Shown here in pieces: positions 45,764 to 54,783 of a stretch of DNA of 64,000 bases. Source of the DNA: JABDIY01 sp963803845 (GTDB lineage: Bacteria; Actinomycetota; Acidimicrobiia; Acidimicrobiales; SZUA-35); contig CAWDNZ010000005.1 of NCBI GenBank assembly GCA_963803845.1, forward strand, positions 434,001 through 498,000, read 5' to 3'. A model generated the notes under the pieces. The model worked only from the letters and a program-made list of their open reading frames with translations. It did not search any database and was not told the origin of the DNA. Position numbers and translations under genes: made by a program. Position 1 is the first letter of the stretch, and every line of letters begins with the position of its first letter.

Positions 45764-46466
45764 CAGCGGCTTCGAGAGTCGGCCAGAAAGCCCGCAACGA
45801 TTCCGGCGAGGGCGCCAACCAATAGGCCGCTGCGGTTCGGCAGGCCCAGGGTGGCGAAACAGACCACAGCCGCCACCACCGCTGCGATCACGGCGGGTCG
45901 ACTAACCAGCATCATCACGACGATCCCGGCGAACATCAGGGCGGGGGCGAATCCCAGCCCCCAGGAAGCGGGAACCAGCGTGCCAAAGAAGATTCCCAGC
46001 ACGGAGAGCACTTGCCACGCCGAGTAGAACATGGCGGCAAGCGTGAGGTAGTAGCGCCGGAAACGCTCCGCAGTGAAGTCGGTGTGCTGGCTGGTGAGGG
46101 CGAAGACCTGGTCGATCAGAAACGCCGGGGCCAGGAATCGGAACCATCGGGGCTGGTCTCTGAACGACGGGGCCATGGCCGCGGAATACATGACGTGGCG
46201 CAGATTGATCACCATTACCGCTACGGCCACCGCCCACGCGGAGGCCGCTCCAACCAGGGTCACCAGGGCCAGCTGGGCTGCGCCGGCATACAAAAAGAGC
46301 GAGCTGCTGTAGGCCACTCCGATCGGCATGACGGACTCGCTCATTGCAAGGCCGAGAACGAATCCGAACGGGATTGCCGGCAATACCAGCGGGAAGCCCT
46401 CACGGAATGCCTGCCGGTCAAAAAGCTCAGCAACAACTGGTCCTTAGAAACCGTCGATGGTGGCAT
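45763..46466 (-). CDS. azlC: Branched-chain amino acid exporter large subunit AzlC, probable frameshift near N-terminus
   Basis: A membrane protein whose core (FVLGLAMSESVMP, GAAQLALVTLVGAASAW, INLRHVMYSAAMAP, PAFLIDQVFALTSQ) is typical of AzlC. In the frame of the core no start codon lies upstream before the stop of the isocitrate dehydrogenase gene, except TTG 46383, which cuts conserved residues. A run of five T on the gene strand (46424-46420) would, if it were six, join it to an ATG at 46466 and give LLLSFFDRQAFREGFPLVLPAIPFG, the expected beginning. So the start is probably 46466 with a one-base homopolymer error. It then overlaps the dehydrogenase gene by 23 bases. Confidence 0.85.
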
Positions 46467-48675
46467 TGAGGCTGGCGCTGGGGCGCATTGCCGCCACAAC
46501 GAGCTCCTCGTTGGGTAGGTAGTAACCGCCGAGATCGACCGGCGGGCCCTGCACATCGTTGAGCTCGGCCACGATGGCAGCCTCGTTGTCGGCCAGCGCT
46601 GTGGCTAGCGGGGCAAACCGTTCGGCCATCTCGGCGTCGGCATCCTGGCTGGCCATGGCCTGGGCCCAGTAAAGGGCGAGGTAGAAGTGGCTCCCTCGAT
46701 TGTCCAGTTCGTTCACCTTGCGGGACGGCGATTTGCCATTCATCAAAACTTCGCCGGTGGCCTGGTCGAGTGCGTCGGCCAGCAGTGTGGCCCGCGGCGT
46801 GTTGGCCGCTTCGGCCAGATGCTCGAGCGAGACGGCTAACGCCAGGAATTCTCCGAGGGAATCCCAGCGAAGATGGTTCTCCTTCTCGAACTGCTGAACA
46901 TGCTTGGGGGCCGAACCGCCCGCACCGGTCTCGAAGAGGCCGCCGCCATTCATGAGCGGCACGATGGAAAGCATCTTGGCGCTCGTGCCTAGTTCGAGTA
47001 TTGGGAAAAGATCGGTGAGGTAGTCACGAAGCACATTGCCGGTGACCGAGATGGTGTTCTCACCCTCCTTGGCCCGGGCCAGCGTGAAGCGGGTGGCATC
47101 GGCAACATTCATGATTTGAATGCTGAGATCATCGGTGTTGTGATCGCCCAGGTAGGTCTCGACCTTGGCGATCAGTTCGGCGTCATGCGCCCGTTCAGCG
47201 TCGAGCCAGAAGATCGCCGGCCAACCGGTGGCCCTTGCTCGGCTGACGGCGAGCTTCACCCAATCCTGAACGGCCGCATCCTTCACCTGGCACATCCGCC
47301 AGATGTCACCCTGTTCAACGGCATGCTGCATCACGACCGAGTCGTCGTCGCTGACCACCCGGACCACGCCCCCGTCGGCGATCTCGAACGTCTTGTCATG
47401 CGATCCGTATTCTTCGGCCTTCTGAGCCATCAGCCCCACGTTGGGAACCGTTCCCATCGTGGTGGGATCGAAGGCGCCGTTGTCACGACAGAAATCGATG
47501 GTGGTGGAATACAGCGATGCGTAGGAGCTGTCGGGGATGACAGCCAAGGTGTCTTGCTGCTGGCCGGCCGCATTCCACATCTGCCCCGAGGTCCGAATCA
47601 TGGCGGGCATCGACGCATCGATGATGACGTCGCTGGGGACGTGCAGGTTGGTGATTCCTCGATCGGAATTGACCATGGCCAGGTCGGTACCGGCCTCGAT
47701 GGCAGCGGCGATGTCTGCCTCGATCTCTGCGGCCGAGGCAGCGGGAAGACTCTTCAACGACTCCAGCACGTTGCCGAGACCGTTGTTTGGTTCCGCTCCG
47801 GCTTCGGCCAAGGCGGCCTGGTGCTTGGCGAACACGTCGGCGAAGAACACCTCAACCGCATGCCCGAAAATGATGGGATCGGAGACCTTCATCATGGTGG
47901 CCTTCAGATGCAACGAAAACAGCACGCCCTCCTCTTTGGCCTCGGCGATCTGCTCGGCCAGGAAAGTGCGGAGCGCCTTGGCACTCATGAAGGTCCCGTC
48001 GATGATCTCGCCCTCCTGCACCGCTAGGTCCTCTTTGAGGACCGTGATATCGCCGTTGGGGGAGACGTGCTCGATCCGCAGCGTCATAGCGTCCGGGGCC
48101 GTGAAGGATTTCTCGTTCGAGGCGAAGTCATTCCGGCCCATCGTCACCACACGGGTTTTGGAGTCGCTGCTCCACGCCCCCATGGGGTGAGGGTTGTTCT
48201 TGGCGTAATTCTTCACGGCGTTGGGAGCCCGGCGATCGGAGTTGCCTTCACGGAGCACCGGGTTGACCGCGCTGCCCTTCACCCTGTCATAGCGGCTGCG
48301 AATATCCCGCTGAGCGTCGGAATTGGGGTCGTCGGGGTAGTCCGGCAGGGCGTAGCCCTTGGCTTGGAGCTCGGCGATCGTGGCCTTGAGTTGCGGTACC
48401 GATGCGCTGATGTTCGGAAGCTTGATGATGTTGGCCTCTGGGGTCAGCGCCAGCTCTCCCAGTTCGGCGAGCGCATCGTGCGTCTGCTGTGCCTCCGTCA
48501 GGTGGTCGTTGAAGTTGGCCAACATGCGACCAGCCAATGAGATATCGCGCGTCTCCACGTTCACCCCCGCGGCTCTGGTGAACGCATTGACGATGGGTAG
48601 CAACGAGCGCGTAGCCAGCGCCGGAGCTTCGTCGGTGAGGGTGTAGATGATGGTGGAGGCAGAGGGCTCAGACAT
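46444..48675 (-). CDS. icd: Isocitrate dehydrogenase (NADP), monomeric type
   Basis: A 743-residue monomeric isocitrate dehydrogenase that oxidises isocitrate to 2-oxoglutarate with NADP. It starts MSEPSASTIIYTLTDEAPALATRSLLPI and keeps the monomeric-type text GNSDRRAPNAVKNYAKNNPH, SLHLKATMMKVSDPIIFGH, and ENHLRWDSLGEFLAL; the length matches the family (about 740). This type replaces the homodimeric enzyme in many actinobacteria. It may set the branch with the glyoxylate-consuming malate synthase further on, but no isocitrate lyase is seen. The ATG at 48675 has TACCCT eight bases upstream. It is divergent from the carnitine operon. Confidence 0.97.
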   Translation of the reverse strand: MSEPSASTIIYTLTDEAPALATRSLLPIVNAFTRAAGVNVETRDISLAGRMLANFNDHLTEAQQTHDALAELGELALTPEANIIKLPNISASVPQLKATIAELQAKGYALPDYPDDPNSDAQRDIRSRYDRVKGSAVNPVLREGNSDRRAPNAVKNYAKNNPHPMGAWSSDSKTRVVTMGRNDFASNEKSFTAPDAMTLRIEHVSPNGDITVLKEDLAVQEGEIIDGTFMSAKALRTFLAEQIAEAKEEGVLFSLHLKATMMKVSDPIIFGHAVEVFFADVFAKHQAALAEAGAEPNNGLGNVLESLKSLPAASAAEIEADIAAAIEAGTDLAMVNSDRGITNLHVPSDVIIDASMPAMIRTSGQMWNAAGQQQDTLAVIPDSSYASLYSTTIDFCRDNGAFDPTTMGTVPNVGLMAQKAEEYGSHDKTFEIADGGVVRVVSDDDSVVMQHAVEQGDIWRMCQVKDAAVQDWVKLAVSRARATGWPAIFWLDAERAHDAELIAKVETYLGDHNTDDLSIQIMNVADATRFTLARAKEGENTISVTGNVLRDYLTDLFPILELGTSAKMLSIVPLMNGGGLFETGAGGSAPKHVQQFEKENHLRWDSLGEFLALAVSLEHLAEAANTPRATLLADALDQATGEVLMNGKSPSRKVNELDNRGSHFYLALYWAQAMASQDADAEMAERFAPLATALADNEAAIVAELNDVQGPPVDLGGYYLPNEELVVAAMRPSASLNATIDGF

Positions 48676-48752
48676 TGCTGATCAGGGTACCCGCCACCCC
48701 TATTGCTCCGTTAACTAGCGGTGTGGACCGGGTGGGTGTAGGTTCTGAATTT

Positions 48753-49967
48753 GTGACCGAAACACCGGACTTTTACCGTTACCCGCCGATGCCGCTGGAA
48801 ATCGCTAGCGCCAAAGCCAACCGGGTGATCGTTGAATGGCCCGATGGCCACTCGATAGCCTTGAACGGCACGTGGTTACGGGAGAATATCGTGGGCCACT
48901 CGGTTGATCCCTTGACCCGGGAAGGGATCGGGAGTCCCTCGGACCACTTGGGCCCCCGCTTGGATGGCGTTGGGGTGACCTCGGATGGTTCCTTGAGCGT
49001 GGTCTGGGACGATGGCTGCTCCGGTGAATTCAACTCCGGTTGGCTTCGTTCCTTCGCCACCGGTGGCGCCGCCATGCTGGCGGGTCTACCACCAGCCACG
49101 CCGTGGGTGTCCGAACGTGCCGGCAAAGAAATCGAGGGTGACCGTCGCTCCGATCTGCCGCGCTACCCGTGGCCCGATATCGCGGCCGACGGCACCGTGG
49201 CACCAGCGATTCTGCAGCCAATCGTCGAAGACCTCATTCGGTATGGGGTGATTCGACTGGTCGATGGCCCAATTGGCGATGACGACCTCGAACGCTTCGC
49301 CGTCAGTCTCGGACCGTTGCGGGATACCAACTTCGGCCGGGTCTGGGACGTGATGGCCAAAGTTGACCCAAACAGCACCGCCTACACCGGTCGGCCACTC
49401 GTGCCCCATACCGACCTGCCAACGCGCGAACGCCCACCGGGTTTCCAGGCCCTGCACTGCGTGGAGAACACCTGTGTGGGTGGTCTGAACCAGATGGCCG
49501 ACGGACTGGCCATCGTTCGTTATCTCGAGGCAGCCGAGCCCGAGTATTTCGAGGCCCTCACCACGCTTCGCTGGGTGTTCATGAGCAAGGGTCGGGGGAT
49601 CGATCATCGATGGACGGCCCCGGTTGTCGAGTTCGAACCGATCGATGGAGCCATCCTCATCCGGGGCTTCAGTCCAGTTCGAGCGTTCCCTGACATGAAC
49701 GCCGATGACGTTGATCGTTCCTATGCGGCCATCTCCCGGTTGCATGAACTGGGTAGTGATCCAGCCTTCCAGATCCAGTCCGCCTTCCAACCTGGCCAGG
49801 CGGTGATCTTCGACAACCGTCGGATGCTGCACGCCCGAAGTGGGTTCGACCCCAGCGCCGGAATGCGGCGGCTGCGGGGCTGTTACTTCGATCCCGACGA
49901 CATTCGTTCCGTCGCACGTGTTCTCGCCCGAACCCACCCCTCTCCTGAACAAAGGCTGTCCGCATGA
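48753..49967 (+). CDS. Gamma-butyrobetaine dioxygenase-like (GbbH/TauD)
   Basis: A 404-residue Fe(II)/2-oxoglutarate dioxygenase. An N-terminal GBBH-like domain (IVEWPDGHSIALNGTWLREN) is followed by the TauD fold with His219, Asp221 (PHTDLP) and His360 (RRMLHARSGF). It likely hydroxylates gamma-butyrobetaine to L-carnitine, given the two following genes. Like its paralogue at 32815 it lacks the zinc-binding Cys of classical enzymes. GTG 48753 is chosen because TAGGTT lies eight bases before it and the shared region with icd is short. It overlaps the next gene by ATGA. Confidence 0.85.
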   Translation: MTETPDFYRYPPMPLEIASAKANRVIVEWPDGHSIALNGTWLRENIVGHSVDPLTREGIGSPSDHLGPRLDGVGVTSDGSLSVVWDDGCSGEFNSGWLRSFATGGAAMLAGLPPATPWVSERAGKEIEGDRRSDLPRYPWPDIAADGTVAPAILQPIVEDLIRYGVIRLVDGPIGDDDLERFAVSLGPLRDTNFGRVWDVMAKVDPNSTAYTGRPLVPHTDLPTRERPPGFQALHCVENTCVGGLNQMADGLAIVRYLEAAEPEYFEALTTLRWVFMSKGRGIDHRWTAPVVEFEPIDGAILIRGFSPVRAFPDMNADDVDRSYAAISRLHELGSDPAFQIQSAFQPGQAVIFDNRRMLHARSGFDPSAGMRRLRGCYFDPDDIRSVARVLARTHPSPEQRLSA

Positions 49968-50854
49968 CCTCTCCAATCTTCATCACCTGCGCTGTGACCG
50001 GCTCTGGTGACACCGTCGCCAAGTCCGAGCACGTGCCGGTAACGCCCCAGCAGATCGCCGACGACTGCATATCCGCCGCCCAGGCGGGCGCCGCCATTGT
50101 GCATATTCACGTGCGAAACCCCGAAACCGGCGCTGCCGCTCGGGATGTGTCGTTGTATGCCGAAGCCGTGGCCCTCATCCGCTCTTCCGATACCGATGTG
50201 GTCATCAATCTCACCTCGGGCATGGGCGGCGACCTGACCCTCGGATCGGTGGAAGAACCATTGCCGCTCAGCGAAATCGGCACCGACATGGCTGGCGCCA
50301 GCGAGCGCGTGGAGCACGTCTTGGCGATCAAACCAGAGATCACCACGCTGGACTGCGGTTCCATGAACTTCGGTCATGGCGACTATGTAATGACCAACAC
50401 GCCCTCGATGCTGGTGGCGATGGGGGAGCTGGTCCGGGACATGGGTGTTCGGCCCGAAATCGAAGTGTTCGACACCGGGCATCTCTGGCAGGCCAAAAGC
50501 TTGGTGAAGGCCGGGATCATCGAGGACCCGGTGATGATCCAGCTTTGTATGGGTATCCCGTGGGGTGCGCCCAACGATCTCAACACGTTCATGGCGATGC
50601 GCAACAACATCCCGGATGACTGGACCTTCTCCGCCTTCTCCATCGGCGCAGACCAGCTTCGTTATGTTGCGCTCGCGGCGATCGCCGGTGGCAACGTGCG
50701 GGTAGGGCTAGAGGACAACCTCTATCTCACTCGCGGCACCTTGGCTACCAACGCCGATCTGGTGGAGCGGGCGGTGCACATACTCAAGGGCATGAACTAT
50801 GAAATCGCCGGTCCGGACGAGGTCCGTTCCCGGCTCAAACTTCAGCGTCGCTGA
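49964..50854 (+). CDS. BKACE family (DUF849) beta-keto acid cleavage enzyme, probably 3-dehydrocarnitine cleavage
   Basis: A 296-residue TIM-barrel enzyme of the beta-keto acid cleavage family, which condenses a beta-keto acid with acetyl-CoA to give acetoacetate and a new CoA ester. Visible zinc-site text is VHIHVRNPETG (HxH, about residues 46-48) and later FDTGHL; VINLTSGMGGDLTL is the conserved loop. Between a carnitine-forming dioxygenase and carnitine dehydrogenase, dehydrocarnitine to betainyl-CoA plus acetoacetate is the natural reaction. Coupled on both sides (ATGA and TGATG). Confidence 0.88.
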   Translation: MTSPIFITCAVTGSGDTVAKSEHVPVTPQQIADDCISAAQAGAAIVHIHVRNPETGAAARDVSLYAEAVALIRSSDTDVVINLTSGMGGDLTLGSVEEPLPLSEIGTDMAGASERVEHVLAIKPEITTLDCGSMNFGHGDYVMTNTPSMLVAMGELVRDMGVRPEIEVFDTGHLWQAKSLVKAGIIEDPVMIQLCMGIPWGAPNDLNTFMAMRNNIPDDWTFSAFSIGADQLRYVALAAIAGGNVRVGLEDNLYLTRGTLATNADLVERAVHILKGMNYEIAGPDEVRSRLKLQRR

Positions 50855-51825
50855 TGTTGGTCTCCCGACCGATGACCATCGGTGTCGTCGGCGCCGGCGT
50901 GATCGGTGCGGGTTGGGCGGCCCGCATGAGACTTGCCGGCCATCACGTCCGCTGGTTCGACCCCAACCCCAGCGCCCAGCCGTTTCTCGACCGGATCGGC
51001 CAGAACGCCGTCCACTCGTGGGAGGGGATGAAATGGCCGATGAGCAGTGAGCCTCTCGAGCGAGCCCCGACGCTTGCCGCAGCGGTGGCAGATGCCGAAC
51101 TGGTCATCGAGAGTGTGCCCGAACGACTGGAGATCAAGCGGGCTACGTATACCCAGATCGAATCCGCTGCCCCGGGGTCGGCCATCATCGCCTCTTCTAC
51201 TTCTGGTTTCAAGCCGTCGGTACTGGCCGAGGGTCTCACCAACCCCGAGCGGCTCATTGTGGCCCACCCGTTCAACCCCGTCTACCTGATCCCGTTGGTG
51301 GAGATTGTGCCCGGCGCCCAAACCTCAGACGCGGTTCGGGACCGGGCGGTAGAGCTCTATGCCGAGGTGGGCATGAAGCCGCTGGTGGTTCGGAAAGAGA
51401 TCGATGCCTTTATTGCCGACCGTCTCCTCGAAGCCGTGTGGCGAGAGGCGCTCTGGCTGGTGAATGACGGGATCGCCACCACCGAGGAGATCGACGATGC
51501 GATTCGCTACGGCTTTGGTCTTCGATGGGCCCAGATGGGGTTGTTCGAGACCTACCGAATCGCCGGTGGCGACGGTGGCATGGGTGCATTCATCGCCCAG
51601 TTCGGCGAGGCGCTCGACTGGCCCTGGACCAAGCTGATGGACACGCCCGAACTGACCGATCAACTGGTCGACACAATCGCAACTCAGTCCGATGCTCAGT
51701 CCGGTCACTTCTCGATCGCCGAACTGGAACGCCACCGGGACGACAACGTTGTGGCCATACTCAACGCCTTGGCCACCAAACGTTGGGGGGCCGGCGAAGT
51801 GGTCCGCCAAAATCGAGTTTCCTAG
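50854..51825 (+). CDS. L-carnitine 3-dehydrogenase
   Basis: A 323-residue enzyme of the 3-hydroxyacyl-CoA dehydrogenase superfamily. The NAD motif is GVVGAGVIGAGWAARM near residue 10. The long shared block (STSGFKPS, VAHPFNPVYLIPLVEIVPG, WREALWLVNDGIATTEEIDDAIRYG, LRWAQMGLFETYRIAGGDGGM) is highly specific for carnitine dehydrogenases. It oxidises L-carnitine to 3-dehydrocarnitine. No thioesterase for betainyl-CoA is fused or adjacent, unlike in some proteobacteria. The start at 50854 is TGATG-coupled; ATG 50872 is an alternative. Confidence 0.93.
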   Translation: MLVSRPMTIGVVGAGVIGAGWAARMRLAGHHVRWFDPNPSAQPFLDRIGQNAVHSWEGMKWPMSSEPLERAPTLAAAVADAELVIESVPERLEIKRATYTQIESAAPGSAIIASSTSGFKPSVLAEGLTNPERLIVAHPFNPVYLIPLVEIVPGAQTSDAVRDRAVELYAEVGMKPLVVRKEIDAFIADRLLEAVWREALWLVNDGIATTEEIDDAIRYGFGLRWAQMGLFETYRIAGGDGGMGAFIAQFGEALDWPWTKLMDTPELTDQLVDTIATQSDAQSGHFSIAELERHRDDNVVAILNALATKRWGAGEVVRQNRVS

Positions 51826-51863
51826 ACCCCTCGCACGTGAGCGGCGGTGGTGCTGTCTCGGTT

Positions 51864-52532
51864 TCAGCCGTTGACGAGAATTCGTTCGGAAGCGAACTTG
51901 CCGAGACCGATCGCCGAGCCACCGACCTCTACTGTGGTGGTGCCGTCCGGGGAGATGGCCAACACCGTGCCCGACACGCCCGGCAGGAGGTTGGATTCCT
52001 CCAGGTACTCCAGCATTCCGCTGCGGAACTCCAGCTCTTCCGGAATCCGGGCAACGGCGAACTCGGATCCGACCCCAACCTCGGAAAGTGGCACCGTCCG
52101 CAGCTCGATGTAGTCGCTTCCAGGAATTGGATTCCCGTGCGGGCAGGTGGTGGGATTCTCCATGAGATCCAGCATTGCGGTCTCCACCTGGGGGCTGATG
52201 ACATGTTCCCACTTACCGGCCTCGTGGTGGGCGCTGGCCCAGGAGAGACCGAGTACATCCGTGAGGAACCGTTCGGCCACCCGGTGGCGGCGCACCATGG
52301 TGGTGGCCAGCGAACGACCCGAGGCCGTGAGCTTGATCTCGGTGCCTTCGTGGGCGATCAGACCCTCTTCTTCCATCCGGCGAACCATCTCCGATACCGC
52401 TGGCCGGGAGACCTCGATTCGTTCAGCGATCCGGGCTTGGATGACCTTTACTCCATCTTCGGCTAGTTCGAAAATGGTTTCGCAGTATTCCTCGAACGCC
52501 GGATGGTGCTCGGGTGAAGTGTAAGCGACCAT
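51864..52532 (-). CDS. DtxR/IdeR-type iron-dependent repressor
   Basis: A 222-residue metalloregulator: winged helix-turn-helix (ARIAERIEVSRPAVSEMVRRM, about 33-53), metal-binding dimerisation domain (VAERFLTDVLGLSWASAHHEAGKWEHVIS with His and Glu ligands; CPHGNPIP), and a C-terminal SH3-like domain. It represses iron-uptake or manganese genes when Fe(II) or Mn(II) is abundant. ATG 52532 has TAAGCT six bases upstream. A putative operator dyad lies at 52580-52601. The exact metal is not decided. Confidence 0.9.
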   Translation of the reverse strand: MVAYTSPEHHPAFEEYCETIFELAEDGVKVIQARIAERIEVSRPAVSEMVRRMEEEGLIAHEGTEIKLTASGRSLATTMVRRHRVAERFLTDVLGLSWASAHHEAGKWEHVISPQVETAMLDLMENPTTCPHGNPIPGSDYIELRTVPLSEVGVGSEFAVARIPEELEFRSGMLEYLEESNLLPGVSGTVLAISPDGTTTVEVGGSAIGLGKFASERILVNG

Positions 52533-52579
52533 GGCTCCAGCTTACTGTGGCCCCGCGTTGGCGGTTGGTTCGAAGAAGC

Positions 52580-52601
52580 GTAAATGTTCAGCTTCCTTTA
52601 C
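52580..52601 (-). promoter_or_regulatory. Candidate dyad operator upstream of the DtxR-type gene
   Basis: GTAAA (52580-52584) and TTTAC (52597-52601) form an inverted repeat with a 12-base spacer in the only AT-rich part of this gap, about 50 bases before the start codon. It is not a match to the textbook DtxR box and the assignment is weak. Confidence 0.35.
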
Positions 52602-52678
52602 ATTGCCTGGTTGGTGAGGTGACGATCCGCATGGGCTCGGCCTCGCTAGGCGTTTGCGTTGTCACAAAGCCGGGGCGC

Positions 52679-53637
52679 CTACTTCTCGGCTTTCACCAAC
52701 TCGGCTGCTTCCAGCACGTCGGAGCGTTCGATTGTGATCACGCTGGCTCGATCGAGCGAGGCGACCGAGCCCGAGTGTGAGAGTCGCACCGCTTGTTGGG
52801 CCATCGATTGTTCGAACAGGTTGCGGGCATACCGGGCGTTGCCGAAATGGTCGGTGCGGTGGACTTGGAGGAACAGTGCCCGAAGTGTGTCGGCGGTTCC
52901 CTCGCCGAGCCGGTAATCCGCCTCGCGCGCCATTGTCCGGGTGATCTCCACTAGCTCTTCGGTGGTGTAGTCAGGGAACGAGATCTCGCGAGAGAAACGG
53001 GACCGAAGACCGGGGTTGGATTCCAGGAACGACCGCATCAACTTGGGGTAACCGGCCACGATGATCACGAGTTGGCCCCGGTAGTCCTCCATTCGTTTCA
53101 GCAGGATCTCGATCGCCTCGGGGCCGAAGTCGTTACCGACGGCGAGACCTTTGGCGACAGCGAGTAGGCCTCGTCGATGAAGAGAACGCCGTCGAGGGCT
53201 CGTTTGATCGCCCGGTTGGTTTTGAAGGCGGTGTGGCCGACGTACTGGCCCACCAGTGCCGCTCGGTCCACCTCGATGAGGTGACCTCGATCCAACAGGC
53301 CAACCGAGCCGTACATCTCGGCCAGGAGTCTGGCCACTGTGGTCTTGCCGGTGCCGGGATTCCCAAGGAAGACCAGATGCTGGCTGGTGGTGACGTCGGC
53401 CAGACCGTGTTCCTTCCGGCGAGCCTTGACTTCGAGCAATGCGACCTGCGCTTTCAGCTGTTCCTTCACTGAGTCCAGACCAACCAGCGCATCGAGATCA
53501 GCCTGGATCGCGTCGATGCTGCGAGGCTTGATTCGGGTGAGTTCTGGTTCGGTACGCCGAAGGCGACGTTCAGCAGACTGGCGGGCCTTCTTCGCGGTCT
53601 GTTGCGCTCGCTGTTTGATTTTGTCTCGGCGGTCCAT
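52679..53637 (-). CDS. CbxX/CfxQ-type AAA ATPase, one frameshift
   Basis: An AAA+ protein. An N-terminal basic coiled coil (KQRAQQTAKKARQSAERRLRRTEPELTR) leads to Walker A LGNPGTGKTTVA, then VDRAALVGQYVGHTA and Walker B GVLFIDEAYSL. There the given frame runs into a stop. Removing the effect of one missing base near 53165 restores AVAKGLAVGNDFGPEAIEILLKRMEDYRGQLVIIVAGY and the lid domain, ending at 52679. The full protein would be about 319 residues. Members act as Rubisco activases or type VII secretion ATPases; no Rubisco genes are present. The ATG at 53637 has TACCGT nine bases upstream. Confidence 0.85.
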
Positions 53638-53784
53638 GCAGTCTCAACGGTACCCGTACTCAGTCTGAGGCGGGGGAGGGTGGTGGGCCGCTGTCGTTTG
53701 GCGTTCTGTCTGCTGAGGGTGGCATTTCTTCCTGATGCCTGCCGTACGTGACACGGTGCGCCGGGTTCAGCAGAAACTAGGGGG

Positions 53785-54591
53785 TTAGAGGAGGGTTTGT
53801 TCGAGGAGGTCGTCGATGTCGACGCCATAGGAGAGATTTGGCGAAACCCGGCCATCGATGTTCAGGACCGAACCGAGAAAGGCGCCCAGGTCCGCGTAGG
53901 CGGAGTGTTCGGCGGCCATCACATCGGCGAATACCCACACGCCGGTTTGGGTCGGCGTGATCTCCAGCGTGGTCAGTAGGGCCAGCAGCTTGGTGTGGGC
54001 TTCGGCCATCTTCTGGGGTGAGTTGGGGATGGTGTTCACAATGATCGACGGATGCGGGGGCACCAGCAGCGCGGCGGTGTGCAGGATCCGACCGTCGGCC
54101 AGCTGCGTCATGAGCGTCATGGACCCCGTGGCGTGACTCACGGCGGCCAGCACAACACCGGAGCGAGAGTGAAAAAGATCGAACACTGGTGACGGGTCGG
54201 CGTTTGGATCATGCACCGTGATGGTGCGGGCCAGCTTCCAGCCATCTAGTGCCTCAAGGACATCGGCCGGGTGGTCCCCGTTTACCTCGAATTCGGGTCC
54301 GTTGGCGCCCAGATCGTTGTGGTGCAGCGGCCGAAACTGAAACGGCGACTCGATGTATCCGGACAGGAAGTGATAGCTCAGCGGGTTTGTAGTGGTGGCC
54401 ACGGCGAGGCGGGTGAGAGCGATGACCTGGCCCAGAACCGCGGCCCACGGGAGGGCGGTGACCGGTTCCAAATCGGTGAGGATCGTGAGGTAGGTGAACG
54501 AGATCAGCGTCCCGATCACCGCGGTGACGATGCAGCTCGCCAGCAGCGCATCGCTGAGGTATTGGCGGATCCACCGCAAACTCCTACTCAC
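53785..54591 (-). CDS. Uncharacterised membrane-anchored protein
   Basis: About 268 residues with two N-terminal hydrophobic helices (LLASCIVTAVIGTLISFTYLTIL and LPWAAVLGQVIALTRLAV) and a soluble C-terminal domain with VVLAAVSHATGSMTLMTQLADGRILHTAALLVPPHP and an acidic end (YGVDIDDLLEQTLL). I do not recognise the family. The frame is open to 54660, but that part would run into a 21-bp hairpin, so GTG 54591 is preferred. It stands alone, convergent with nothing and divergent from malate synthase. Confidence 0.55.
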   Translation of the reverse strand: MSRSLRWIRQYLSDALLASCIVTAVIGTLISFTYLTILTDLEPVTALPWAAVLGQVIALTRLAVATTTNPLSYHFLSGYIESPFQFRPLHHNDLGANGPEFEVNGDHPADVLEALDGWKLARTITVHDPNADPSPVFDLFHSRSGVVLAAVSHATGSMTLMTQLADGRILHTAALLVPPHPSIIVNTIPNSPQKMAEAHTKLLALLTTLEITPTQTGVWVFADVMAAEHSAYADLGAFLGSVLNIDGRVSPNLSYGVDIDDLLEQTLL

Positions 54592-54638
54592 CCGCTCTAC
54601 TTCGACACCAAACCCCACCCACCTAACCCCAACCCCCC

Positions 54639-54714
54639 AAATTCCTGTTGACAGCCACAATCTCTGTGGTTCTCAACAGGAATTTGCCTCAATTGTGGTT
54701 GGTGACAGGAATTT
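54639..54714 (+). promoter_or_regulatory. Long inverted repeat and extra half-site upstream of glcB
   Basis: AAATTCCTGTTGA (54639-54651) pairs with TCAACAGGAATTT (54673-54685). The stem extends inward through CCACA/TGTGG, giving 21-base arms with two imperfect pairs around ATCTC. A third copy of the right arm, TGTGGTTGGTGACAGGAATTT, follows at 54694-54714, 29 bases on. Symmetry plus a direct copy suggests a regulator site for the glycolate operon, or a remnant element. Confidence 0.65.
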
Positions 54715-54783
54715 CAGCGTGAATCGAGCCTGCGGTGCCCGATCGGTTTGGCGCTGAATGCTGCCTGGGGGATGATGTGAGGT

